Assembly: GCF_001693435.1 (NCBI RefSeq)
Contig: NZ_CM004509.1
Span: 868,001-932,000, forward strand
Reading direction: 5' to 3'
Length of the DNA stretch: 64,000 bases
From: Gilliamella sp. wkB7
GTDB taxonomy: Bacteria > Pseudomonadota > Gammaproteobacteria > Enterobacterales > Orbaceae
Positions 31,557 to 40,319 of the stretch are shown in pieces (the stretch's first letter is position 1; every line of letters starts with the position of its first letter). Below the pieces are notes generated by a model that did no database searches, was not told the DNA's origin, and saw only the letters and a program-made list of their open reading frames with translations. A program made the position numbers and the translations under genes.

Positions 31557-31814
31557 TTGGGTATTAATTTCAGGGGTTATCTATTGTGGAAAAGATTACA
31601 GGATGTAATTGATATACTCGACTCCCCTACAACACTGACAAAATTAGCCAGTGATATGGGATTTTCTGATTCGGCTCATTTTAGCAGAACATGTTTATCT
31701 AGTTTGGGGCTGAGACCATCACAACTCAAACGAGCTTTAATAATTGATAATAAAGACACTATATACGGAAAACATTACTGTTTGTACAGCGTATTTCAGG
31801 CATTACATACCTAA
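31557..31814 (+). pseudogene. C-terminal half of an AraC-family regulator
   Basis: 'FRGYLLWKRLQDVIDILDSP' and 'LTKLASDMGFSDSAHFSRTC' followed by 'GLRPSQLKR' are the two helix-turn-helix motifs of AraC regulators. The effector domain is missing, and nothing like it is found in 31359-31556, so this is a truncated copy. It may once have controlled the adjacent efflux genes. Confidence 0.6.
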
Positions 31815-32017
31815 AATACACTGTATTATCGTTTATATACTACTAACTGAATATAAGATTCTTCGTTTCAGAAATATTGACCAAAGATTGCATTTGATTA
31901 ATCGCAATAACATTGAGCTGTATCAAGCGTTCGCAAGCACTTATACCTTGATGAATTAAGACTGAGTTAATACTGTGCAGATTAGATAAAACGACTAATT
32001 GCTCTAATGTAGCAACA

Positions 32018-32681
32018 TTACGTATGTTTCCTTTTTTGATCAGGATTGGCTTGTCGCCATTGTGCTGCTGTCATACCAAATAAAGCTATATTCAGTAAGT
32101 CTGCTTCACTGGCATACACTTTCCTTGTCTGTGCATTTGTTAATTGTATCGGAATCAAGTGTTCTTTAATGGCATCTGTATGTATGCGGTAGTTGACCTT
32201 TGCCAAAGTACGTTGGAAATTCCATTCCAGTAACATTACTTTGGCTTCTTCATCTTTAAATCTTTGAAATTCTTTAATTAGATAAAGCTTGAATTCAGGG
32301 CTGAGCCATGAGCCGAACTCAAAAGCAATATCTTTATAGGCATAAGTGCCACCGTAACGACCTGCCTTGGCTTGTAGGTCAATAGCTCCGGTGAGATCAC
32401 CCCATTTCTTAGCAGAGAGATAGAAACTGTTTCGACCTGCTTCATTTTTAATTCCCTCAAATTCGAGGGAATTAAAACAGCAGTTATTAATTTTTTCCCA
32501 TACACCTAAAAATAGTAATGTGTCTTTATTTTTCAGCCATTGCTCAATTAAAGCACTACCACCCTCAAAGTTTTTTACCATATCAGTCAGTGAAATATAA
32601 TCTTGCTCATGATTGTTTGTAATCGTAACGGTGTTCCTTGCACCACAATACTAAGGCTTTTCTTGGTGTTTCCAATTGGCA
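32018..32681 (-). pseudogene. KilA-N domain protein with disrupted 5' end
   Basis: An intact 187-codon frame from 32581 reads 'ALIEQWLKNKDTLLFLGVWE', 'GRNSFYLSAKKW' and 'YAYKDIAFEFGSWLSPEFKL', the KilA-N DNA-binding domain of phage and plasmid proteins. Upstream the frame stays open as 'NTVTITNNHEQDYISLTDM', while the expected preceding residues ('SLSIVVQGT') are in another frame, implying a one-base indel near 32635. It may still be translated from ATG 32581, but lacks the N-terminal strand. It lies just inside the right end of the element. Confidence 0.6.
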
Positions 32682-32954
32682 CATCAAAAACGCCTAATGG
32701 GTTTGATTGGTTCAACTTTATCAGTATATTTAACAAATCAACAAAGAAAAGCTAAAATAGTTAACCAATAAATAATTTGAGACACTCAAAATTTAGGTTT
32801 AACTTTGATTAAAAATAATATTATTTTACTCAAAATAAGTTCTATATTTGAATGTCCAACGAAACGTCCAATGGGATTTTATGGAAATTTTTTAACGTGT
32901 AAATATGATTAATAATCAATATTATAGATTTAGTGACGGGTGGCTTTTATTTTT

Positions 32955-32970
32955 TCTGCGCTTCCGCCAT
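32955..32970. repeat. attR: copy of the tRNA-Ser 3' end
   Basis: TCTGCGCTTCCGCCAT is identical to 21918-21933 but here follows TTTTATTTTT and has no tRNA upstream. It marks the right boundary of the tRNA-Ser element. Confidence 0.85.
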
Positions 32971-33318
32971 CTTCTTGATGCGATACTTAAATAACTAATT
33001 TCAAATAAACATCAAATTATCTACCTAATCTTTTTACCTACTTTAAAATAACTAATTACTTCCACTTTTTACTACTTAATTTTATTCATAAATATCGGTC
33101 ATATACTTATCAAACAATCATCTTAATTGCCTAATTTGTGTGCATACCTGTTTTTTTATCAAATAAAAAGTCAAATTCATTATATTTCTCATTTTTAATT
33201 TAAGTTGTGCCAGTATCAATTCCTCATATGAGCTTACATTATCAATGACCTTTAATTCTATGGAATTATGTTATATTGATAACATTAACAAACTCATTCT
33301 TACACAATGTACCTCATA
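32971..33318. other. Intergenic, no feature seen
   Basis: These are 350 AT-rich bases between attR and the JAB pseudogene. I see no gene, strong promoter or stable hairpin here. Confidence 0.5.
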
Positions 33319-33992
33319 ATGGATATAAAACTCGGTAAAAACGATAAACGTTATATAAAAGGCACGAATGATGTTTATAATATCATGAAGAATGTGCTAT
33401 TACGTGACAATAAAATAGACCTAGAAAAAGAGTATTTCTAGATTATTGGCATGAATCTAGCGGGTTATATTTTTTATATTGAACACTTTGCCTTAGAGTC
33501 TTATAAATCAGTTGATGTTGAACCAATGAAGGGGTTCCGTGTAGCTGCCATGAAAAATGCTTGTCGAGTTATTACCGTAAATAATCATCCCTCAGAACGA
33601 TTAGCACCCTCTGTACCCGATGAAGATATCATAGATCGAATAATCCAAGTAGGGCATATATTAAATATAGAATTTGTAGACCACTTGATAATATCCCCAG
33701 TATCTTATACAAGCTCTCGGTATATTGATTTAATGGATGAGTTGGAAAAAAGCCCTAAATATGTGTCGACTTATCAGGTAGTGGAGTAGATTAGAAAGAA
33801 AAAAAGCGGATTGCTAAAGAAAGGTTAGAATTATAGAAAAACAAGACAAAATCTGTTCAAGATAAGGCAAAGGAAGCTAGAGAACAATCTAAAATATTAG
33901 CTTTGCTTGAAAAAGGTGTTAAAGTAGAAAATATCGCTAATATTTTAGATATAACACCGAAAACTGTTGAAATTATTATTAATAAAAAATAA
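33319..33992 (+). pseudogene. JAB/RadC-like protein interrupted by an in-frame TAG
   Basis: ATG 33319 opens 'DIKLGKNDKRYIKGTNDVYN' and runs to TAG 33439-33441. The same frame then continues 'IIGMNLAGYIFYIEHFALES', 'EPMKGFRVAAMKNACRVITV', 'NNHPSERLAPSVPDEDIIDR' and 'NIEFVDHLIIS' to 33789. This is the JAB/MPN fold of RadC relatives, where a Trp is usual at the stop position. The canonical HxH is altered to NNH. In another frame a tail 'ALLEKGVKVENIANIL' to 33992 looks like its helical C-terminus. So one nonsense codon and one frameshift. Confidence 0.6.
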
Positions 33993-34316
33993 GAATTTGT
34001 ATTTAATAAACTTATAATCCCAAAGTATTCTTGACTAATTGGATAAAGCTTTACTTAAGTTATAATAACACATAATGTTGGTTTGTAATGAAGAGAACTC
34101 TAGTTATCTATACTATAGATTAAGAATTGGCTCGGAAATGTAAATTGCAACATCTTCTCCAACCAGACTGAAATATCGGCGTTTATTCCATTTTATTTCA
34201 AGAACAATATTTTGTTTTTATCTTTACTTGAGAATTCATTTTAAAAAAAATTGTAGTTATGTTAGTCTATACAAATCAACCTTTTGTATTTTAAGATTGT
34301 AAATTCAATTAAAACT
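33993..34316. other. Intergenic before hamA
   Basis: These 320 bases are AT-rich. TATAAT at 34061 and TTGACT at 34031 are too far apart to pair. I see no convincing promoter, although one must exist if hamA is expressed. An in-frame TTG at 34284 would extend hamA by 11 residues. Confidence 0.35.
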
Positions 34317-35267
34317 ATGGATAGATTAGAAAATGCAATAGATAGATTATTTATTCAATCAAAAGGAGAAATAAAATCTCGTATTGAGGAGGTATCCTTT
34401 TGTATTGATATTCCAGAAACTCAAGCAAAAGGTTATTGCTATTGCCTAAAAGTTGATGCTAATGGAAATTTGCGATTAATGGATTTGATCGAATTTATAG
34501 ATACGAAGATTGTTGAGTACGCAATTCCTAAAAAAGAAATTGATGAAGCTAGACAATATTTTAATGAAACACAATCACCATCAAAAGTAGAGCAGCTTAA
34601 GAAAAAAGCTAAAGGTCTTTTTACCAACTTAGAAAAAACTGGAGAAGGTGGTGAAATTTTACTCTATATTCTTATTCAAGAATTTTTACAACTACCTCAA
34701 TTGATTAGTAAGATGTCTTTAAAAACTTCTGGACAACTGCACTATCAAGGGGCTGATGGAGTACACATTAAATATGATACTTCTTCGAAATGCTTAAATT
34801 TATATTGGGCAGAAGCCAAGATGTATTCAAAATTTAGTGATGCTATTACAAAGTGTTTTGAAAGTATTAATGGGTTTTTATTAAATTCTCAAGGGTATAA
34901 ATCTATTCAAGAAAGAGATTTACAGCTAATTACATCTAATATTCATGCTAATGTAAATGATAAAAATTTAGAAAGTATTTTAGTCAGGTATTTTGATAAA
35001 GATGATGATCTTTCGAATAATCTTGTATATAAAGCCGTGTGTTTTATAGGTTTTGATTATAAAAAATACCCATTAAGGGATGATTTGACTAATACTACAG
35101 AAGATATAAAAAAGGAAATATTAAAAACACATAATAAATGGTATAGAAGTTTAAGTAATAAAATCAGGAAGCATATAAACCTTGAGAAAAAAGAGATACA
35201 TGTTTTTTTATTACCATTCCCATCAGTTGAAGAATTTAGAAAATACTACTTGGAAATATTAGATTAA
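34317..35267 (+). CDS. hamA: Hachiman defense protein HamA (DUF1837 nuclease)
   Basis: HamA is the effector of the Hachiman anti-phage system, a PD-(D/E)xK-like nuclease held in check by the helicase HamB. This 316-residue protein has 'GEGGEILLYILIQEFLQLPQ' near 108, 'GADGVHIKYD' near 146 and 'LYWAEAKMY' near 162: the Glu, Asp and E-x-K of the nuclease core, which are also the DUF1837 signature. The start is ATG 34317 (TTG 34284 possible; no clear ribosome binding site for either). Its TAA overlaps the original hamB ATG by one base (TAATG). The call is from motifs plus the partner gene. Confidence 0.82.
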   Translation: MDRLENAIDRLFIQSKGEIKSRIEEVSFCIDIPETQAKGYCYCLKVDANGNLRLMDLIEFIDTKIVEYAIPKKEIDEARQYFNETQSPSKVEQLKKKAKGLFTNLEKTGEGGEILLYILIQEFLQLPQLISKMSLKTSGQLHYQGADGVHIKYDTSSKCLNLYWAEAKMYSKFSDAITKCFESINGFLLNSQGYKSIQERDLQLITSNIHANVNDKNLESILVRYFDKDDDLSNNLVYKAVCFIGFDYKKYPLRDDLTNTTEDIKKEILKTHNKWYRSLSNKIRKHINLEKKEIHVFLLPFPSVEEFRKYYLEILD

Positions 35268-35380
35268 TGCTTGCAGAAAAAGTTTATAATTTGAGAAGCT
35301 TTAGGAGACAGTATGATGCACTTCTTGTTTTGTCTGTTTGCGATACAATACCCAATTTAATATGGGAGAATGAAAAGTAG
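35267..35380 (+). pseudogene. hamB: 5' part of hamB, cut off by an in-frame TAG
   Basis: The ATG at 35267 overlaps the hamA stop (TAATG), the coupling expected for hamAB. It encodes 37 residues (MLAEKVYNLRSFRRQYDALL...) and then TAG at 35378-35380. Past the TAG the frame stays open with no further stop ('SLLKIIDWNNLLGIASILSY') all the way into the helicase, so a single C-to-T or similar change truncates HamB. Confidence 0.7.
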
Positions 35381-35542
35381 TCACTACTTAAAATAATTGA
35401 TTGGAATAATCTTTTAGGTATTGCATCTATATTAAGCTACTCTTCAAATAGCCTGCATCTAGATGCCGCATTAAGAATTTCACAAACTTGCTTAATCCAA
35501 GATACCTGTTCAGAAACCCAAAAGAGTGCATCGGCTATTATA

Positions 35543-37789
35543 TTGGATAATTTAACTAATAAATTAGCTATAAAAATGGCTATACATAAAGAATACCTGA
35601 ATAGTAATTATGAAGAAAATTATCCAATTACATTTAAGTTACAAAAAATAAGATCCGACTTCGAGAATTCTATTTTTATAAAAGATAAGTTAATATTTTT
35701 AAATAGATTCCAAAAACAAGTTTATGAAGCACACAAAAAGAATGAAATTATTAGTATTTCAGCTCCAACTTCTGCAGGAAAATCCTTTGTTCTTTGCAAT
35801 GTTCTTTTAGAAGAGTTGATTGAAGGTAATAAAAATATCATCTATTTAGTTCCTACTAGAGCGCTTATCAGTCAAGTAGAATTAGATTTAAGAAGCCTTA
35901 TCAAGGCTAATCAATTAGAAGAAAATATAAATATTTCAACAGTTCCTCCTCAAGAAGAGATAGAAATTAATAAATCAAATGTATTTATCTTTACACAAGA
36001 AAGATTACATTGGTTTTTAATTGAAAATAAATCCATTTCTTTACATTTACTTATTATAGATGAGGCTCATAAAATAGAGGATAAAAATAGAGGTATATTA
36101 TTGCAACAAAAACTCGAAGAAACAGTTAGGTATAACCCCAAAATTAAAGTGTATTTTTCTAGTCCTTATACTTCCAATCCTGAAATATTACTGGAAAATG
36201 TTTTAAGTGATGGTAAAAAGAATATCGTTAACACACAGTTCCTAGCTGTTAATCAAAATTTAATTTATGCAACACAGATCCCTAGAAAATTAAAAGAATG
36301 GCAGTTAACCATTTGTACTACTGATAAAACTTTACCTATAGGGAAACTTATTTTGGAACATATACCTTCGACAGAGTTACATAAGATTGTTCTTCTTTCG
36401 GAAAGATTTTCTGATCAGGATAGTGGTAATTTAATATATTGTAATGGAGCTGCGGATGCTGAAAAAATATCGTTATTATTGTTTGACCTACTAGAACAAT
36501 CATCAATTTCATCTGAAATAACAGAGCTTATAACTCTTGTAAAAGAAGCTATTCATCCTAATTATGCTCTTGCTACAGTATTACAGAAAGGGATTGCCTT
36601 TCATTATGGAAATATGCCGTTGTTAATAAGGCAGGAAATAGAACGACTTTTTTCAAATGGAAATATTAAATACCTTGTATGCACATCAACCCTTTTAGAA
36701 GGGGTAAATTTACCTGCAAAATCGATTTTTATGAAAAAACCCACTAGAGGTAAAAATAACCCATTAAATGAAAATGATTTTTGGAATTTAGCAGGGCGGG
36801 CAGGAAGGTGGGGAAAAGAATTTAGTGGCAATATTATTTGTATTGAACCTGACTCATGGAAAATAGAGCCGAATCCGAATAAATCAAAACAAATAATCAA
36901 ACGAGCACTAAATATTGTTGAAGAAAATGGTGAAGAGCTTTTAAATTTTATTTCAGATAAAGCTCCAAGAAAAGATGCTAATTCAAGGCAGGATTTAGAA
37001 GTCGCATTCGGCTATTATTATATTAAATACATTTTAAATAAAGAAACTTTCCCTCAAACATCTTTTCATGAAAAATTACTTCCAAAATTGCAATATATTA
37101 GTTCTACAATTGAGTTACCTTCTTATATTATTAAGAGAAATCCTGGAATTTCGCCTATAGCTCAACAATCGCTACTCGACTATTTTAAAAGTAATATAGA
37201 TAGAATTGAAGAAGTTATCCCTGTTTATCCTAATGATGTAAATGCTCTCGAAGAATATACAAGGTTAATAGGTCGAATCGGTAAAACGATTTCTGAATAT
37301 CCAAAGCAATTAAACCAATCTAGAGCTTTACTTGTTATTAATTGGATGACAGGAAAACCCTTGTCATACCTAATTAAAAAAAGTTATGAATCTTATCAAA
37401 AAAATCCTAAATACAATAAGACAAAAACTCTCCCAGTAGTTATTAGAGAGGTTATGGACAATATAGAAAAGTTTGTAAGATTTAAATTTGCAAAAGATTC
37501 TAGTTGTTATATTGACATATTAAGATATTTTTTAGAAATTAATAAGAGATACGATTTATTAGAAAATATACCGCAGTTAAATTTATGGTTAGAATTCGGT
37601 GTTTCTCAAAAAACACATCTATCGTTGTTATCTTTAGGATTGAGTCGTAATACAGTTATTGTGCTGACAGATTATATAGTTAATACTCAAATGTCCAAAA
37701 ATGAGAGCTTGGATTGGATTAAAAGACAAGACTTAGACCAATTAGACATATCTTCAATTATTATTGAAGACATAAAAAAAATTTTATAA
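35543..37789 (+). CDS. hamB: Hachiman helicase HamB, intact frame downstream of the TAG
   Basis: This superfamily 2 DExH helicase senses DNA damage or phage DNA and releases HamA. Counting from the original ATG 35267 the protein would have 840 residues: Walker A 'SAPTSAGKSF' near 166, 'LLIIDEAHKIED' (DEAH) near 262, 'VCTSTLLEGVNLPAKSIFM' near 470, and motif VI 'NLAGRAGRWGKEFSG' near 507. The frame has been open since the TAG at 35378. TTG 35543 is merely the first possible start that keeps 748 residues; reinitiation there is uncertain. A stem-loop follows the stop. Confidence 0.8.
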   Translation: MDNLTNKLAIKMAIHKEYLNSNYEENYPITFKLQKIRSDFENSIFIKDKLIFLNRFQKQVYEAHKKNEIISISAPTSAGKSFVLCNVLLEELIEGNKNIIYLVPTRALISQVELDLRSLIKANQLEENINISTVPPQEEIEINKSNVFIFTQERLHWFLIENKSISLHLLIIDEAHKIEDKNRGILLQQKLEETVRYNPKIKVYFSSPYTSNPEILLENVLSDGKKNIVNTQFLAVNQNLIYATQIPRKLKEWQLTICTTDKTLPIGKLILEHIPSTELHKIVLLSERFSDQDSGNLIYCNGAADAEKISLLLFDLLEQSSISSEITELITLVKEAIHPNYALATVLQKGIAFHYGNMPLLIRQEIERLFSNGNIKYLVCTSTLLEGVNLPAKSIFMKKPTRGKNNPLNENDFWNLAGRAGRWGKEFSGNIICIEPDSWKIEPNPNKSKQIIKRALNIVEENGEELLNFISDKAPRKDANSRQDLEVAFGYYYIKYILNKETFPQTSFHEKLLPKLQYISSTIELPSYIIKRNPGISPIAQQSLLDYFKSNIDRIEEVIPVYPNDVNALEEYTRLIGRIGKTISEYPKQLNQSRALLVINWMTGKPLSYLIKKSYESYQKNPKYNKTKTLPVVIREVMDNIEKFVRFKFAKDSSCYIDILRYFLEINKRYDLLENIPQLNLWLEFGVSQKTHLSLLSLGLSRNTVIVLTDYIVNTQMSKNESLDWIKRQDLDQLDISSIIIEDIKKIL

Positions 37790-37832
37790 ATATACTTTTT
37801 ATGAGCATAAGACTCATTTTAAAAGTATATTT
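37788..37832 (+). terminator. Long hairpin at the end of hamAB
   Basis: AAATATACTTTT (37788-37799) pairs with AAAAGTATATTT (37821-37832), with a second internal pairing ATGAG/CTCAT. It starts in the hamB stop region. The stem is long but AT-rich; the T-rich right arm could serve as U-tract. Confidence 0.5.
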
Positions 37833-38617
37833 AATTCTAATTATTTCATGAAAAACAAGATTTATTTTTATAGCTAATTGATTTTACAGTCATTCATTTC
37901 TTTTAAATTATATACGTCTTTAATATTCATTCCCTTCCCGTCCCCCATGCCCTAAACCCGTAGATGTGAGGGCTAGTGCCTCTTTTTCGATAAAACCTTG
38001 TTAAATGTAGTATTGAGTCATGCCCTGTAAAAGTATGAGGTGAGATTTTGCCGGTTAAGCCTAATAGCTTTGTTTGGTTACACCAGTAGGTCATTGGGGA
38101 TGTGCTGATAAGATTAATATAAAATGTCAGTGAAGTTTTCTAAATCTATAGAATAGTTAAACTAAAAAAGCCACTGATTTAGAATAGACTAAATTTACCG
38201 CTCAAACGGTAGTCTTAGCTTAACATATCACCCAATAGGGTATTTAAATTCAGGCTCTTTCTTGTATGGCTAATAAGTCCCGCATCAGAACGAGGGCTAA
38301 GTGTGTAGTTGACCAATGTACGCAAGGTATACCGCAGATTTAAAGATCGTATCTATCTGGAATTCGGAAACGTTTAACGGTTTCCAATAAGATACACTTA
38401 ACACGTGCATAACGTTTGATTATTATTCATTTGATTCATAATAAAAAATATCACTTAAAACTGTCTAAAATGTTTCCTACTTTTATTGATCATTATACTT
38501 CCTTACTATCTCTTTTTTAATTGAAAGCTTGATATGTAATGTATGAAGTATTTTGAAGCGAGTTGGCTTTCAAGCCAATGGATGTTACATTAACATCATC
38601 CGTCTAATATTAGTAAA
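37833..38617. other. Gene-free stretch between hamB and an IS5 relic
   Basis: This is about 780 bases without a supportable gene. It contains short, broken open frames on both strands and a small inverted repeat GGAAAC/GTTTCC at about 38366-38385. The composition is uneven and probably reflects scraps of insertion sequences, but no family can be named. Confidence 0.4.
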
Positions 38618-38845
38618 CGTTCAAAGACAATTTACGCCAAATATAGCAATAAATCGAGAGGTCTATTCGCTATTTCGTTATTGACTCGACAGACCTTAAA
38701 GTCTTTGGTAAATGTAAATTAAAAAAAGCAAAACATGGCGCAAATCACACTTAGCTATTGATGTGGATACTCACGAAGCTATTAGTACACAAGCCAGCCT
38801 TGTCAATGTTGGCGATAAGGAAGTGCAAAGTCTTGTTGGAGCAAA
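38618..38845 (+). pseudogene. IS5-family transposase relic
   Basis: 'RSKTIYAKYSNKSRG' is followed, after frame changes, by 'STDLKVFGKCKLKKAKHG' and 'HLAIDVDTHEAISTQASLVN'. This is the order DSTGLKVxGxGEWK...KHG...WRKLHLAID of IS5-type DDE transposases. Several frameshifts are needed and no inverted ends are seen. The ribosome binding site of the following acetyltransferase lies in its last bases. Confidence 0.65.
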
Positions 38846-38850
38846 TCATA

Positions 38851-39351
38851 ATGAAAATAGGAAACACGTTGAGTAATGTTGCATCTAAAATCGAAGTAAA
38901 ACCATACTCACCACTCTATGCAACTGAAATATGCGATTTGTTTCATTCGACTATTCATGCTATTGATACCGATATTTATAGCAAAGCAGAGCAAGAAGCA
39001 TGGTGCCCAACACCACCAGATTATCAGATGTGGTTAAAACGTTTAGATAACACTCAGCCTTGGATGGCTATCTTTGGCTCACGTCTTGCGGGGTTTATTG
39101 AACTTAGAGATAATGGTTACATAGACTGTCTATACGTACATCCTGACTTTCAAAAGCGTGGCATAGCTAGAAAACTCTATAACCATGTTCTTGACTTGGC
39201 CTACCAGAAAAAGTTTTCACAATTAAGTGTGGATGCGTCAAAAGTGGCCATGCCAATTTTCAAAAAATGGGGTTTTAAAATAAAGTGGGCTAATAAAATA
39301 TACAGAAAAAATCAGGTACTGATAAATTACCATATGTATAGACCACTTTGA
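38851..39351 (+). CDS. GNAT-family N-acetyltransferase
   Basis: This 166-residue acetyltransferase shows the acetyl-CoA loop 'IDCLYVHPDFQKRGIARKLY' near 94 (R/Q-x-x-G-x-G/A), preceded by 'GFIELRDNG' and followed by 'LSVDASKVAMPIFKKWGFK'. It resembles the small YafP/ElaA-like group that acetylates small molecules. ATG 38851 with TTGGAG upstream is chosen; the frame extends 5' into the IS5 relic and that part is transposase-derived. It is flanked by insertion-sequence scraps and was probably brought in by them. Substrate unknown. Confidence 0.82.
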   Translation: MKIGNTLSNVASKIEVKPYSPLYATEICDLFHSTIHAIDTDIYSKAEQEAWCPTPPDYQMWLKRLDNTQPWMAIFGSRLAGFIELRDNGYIDCLYVHPDFQKRGIARKLYNHVLDLAYQKKFSQLSVDASKVAMPIFKKWGFKIKWANKIYRKNQVLINYHMYRPL

Positions 39352-39592
39352 TTTTTATTGCGACCTTTATACAGTAAAGCTTCACTCAAACTAAATTCCT
39401 AACCGCGCTTTTTTGAGGCATTTGTTCTTATATTTAGACCTAAATACCTCTAGATAAGTGACTATTTATCGCCATTCTCCTGTTTTAAGCGCAACTTTCC
39501 TGCTGTACAGATACCCCTTGTTTGTGTAGTGGTTTAATAATTCTTAACACCAAATAAGATGGTAAAATAACATCATCAAAATGAGATGAACC

Positions 39593-39688
39593 ATGATAAT
39601 GAAACTTCAAAGTTATCCAACAGAATTTAAACGAGATGCAGCATCTCTGGTCGTTGAGCAAGGATACTGTAGTGGTCAAGTCAATTAA
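39593..39688 (+). pseudogene. IS3-family OrfA fragment
   Basis: The 31 codons MIMKLQSYPTEFKRDAASLV then 'VEQGYCSGQVN' and stop resemble the N-terminus of IS3-type OrfA ('Y-x-x-EFK-x-DA-x-LV'). No OrfB or terminal repeats are found nearby. Confidence 0.55.
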
Positions 39689-39812
39689 GTTCAAGCTCTA
39701 TGTGGAAAAATAAAAAATTTTTCTGCTATCCTCCAAATAGATTCCTTACCTCTATTTTTATGCCACTACAATTATCTGTAACAAACAGCAGGATTTAGCT
39801 AATAGTATAATA

Positions 39813-40271
39813 CTAAATTTGTCCACTGCACTTTTGCCATTCCAGCGTAGCATCAATTTCAACACCGCCAGAGCGTACCGGCTCTACTGAAGACAGAAAG
39901 AGACGGTCACCTTCAATGCGTGCTCGGCGAAGCTGGCGTTGACCGCACCAGTTTGGGAAAAGCGACACATCCATGCCGTGAATGATTGTTCCGGGCTCCT
40001 CGCCCAGTTTCCATGGACCACTATAGGCGATATATGTGGTTGCTTCCGCCTTGAACTCCTCAGGAGAAGCGACAAACCAGTCTCCCGATACAAAATGAGA
40101 GCGATCAGGGGCACAAAGTTGTGCCGACATGTAGCCATCTGGTGTGTAAAGGATCAATCCTTGGGGGCGATCGGTCATAGGTTGGCGTATTGGAGATCCG
40201 TCTCGCGGTCGTTCAATGTAGCTTACAAGGCGCCATGCCCCGATTAATTGTTCACGAAGAATATGAGTCAT
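39813..40271 (-). CDS. Lipocalin-like domain protein
   Basis: This 152-residue soluble protein begins 'LREQLIGAWRLVSYIERPRD', the G-x-W opening of the lipocalin-like (Lipocalin_5) family, with 'GLILYTPDGYMSAQLCAP' following, as in fungal and proteobacterial secondary-metabolism proteins. The start is ATG 40271 behind GAGGGA. It lies 48 bases downstream of the CocE-type hydrolase on the same strand. GC is clearly higher than in the surroundings, so the pair was probably acquired together. It may bind or modify the hydrolase's product. Confidence 0.8.
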   Translation of the reverse strand: MTHILREQLIGAWRLVSYIERPRDGSPIRQPMTDRPQGLILYTPDGYMSAQLCAPDRSHFVSGDWFVASPEEFKAEATTYIAYSGPWKLGEEPGTIIHGMDVSLFPNWCGQRQLRRARIEGDRLFLSSVEPVRSGGVEIDATLEWQKCSGQI

Positions 40272-40319
40272 CAAAAATTCCCTCTTTTTTAGGCATAAAG
40301 CCCGTCAGTATTGGTCGAT

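Larger units (their letters stand above)
21918..32970. mobile_element. ~11-kb decayed integrative element in tRNA-Ser
   Basis: The region between the two copies of TCTGCGCTTCCGCCAT holds a relaxase remnant, cargo genes and pseudogenes, and is flanked by core genes on the left. A MobH/TraI-type relaxase relic points to an integrative conjugative element ancestor. I find no integrase, type IV secretion genes or partition genes, so it appears immobile. Bases 21934-22180 hold no gene; AACGTCCAATG near 22078 has a near-copy at 32867 close to the right end, which may be an ancestral end repeat. Confidence 0.75.

Noticed and set aside
31744..31959. Plus-strand frame of 71 codons after the AraC remnant
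   Set aside because: It overlaps the end of the remnant, lacks a ribosome binding site and has no recognisable motif.
37930..38120. Minus-strand phrase LGLTGKISPHTF resembling an integrase motif
   Set aside because: The flanking sequence does not continue as a tyrosine recombinase (no R-x-x-R or HxxR-Y context), so it is not enough to call an integrase relic.
38758..38850. N-terminal extension of the GNAT gene by 31 codons
   Set aside because: These codons lie in IS5 transposase-derived sequence; ATG 38851 has its own ribosome binding site and gives the family length.
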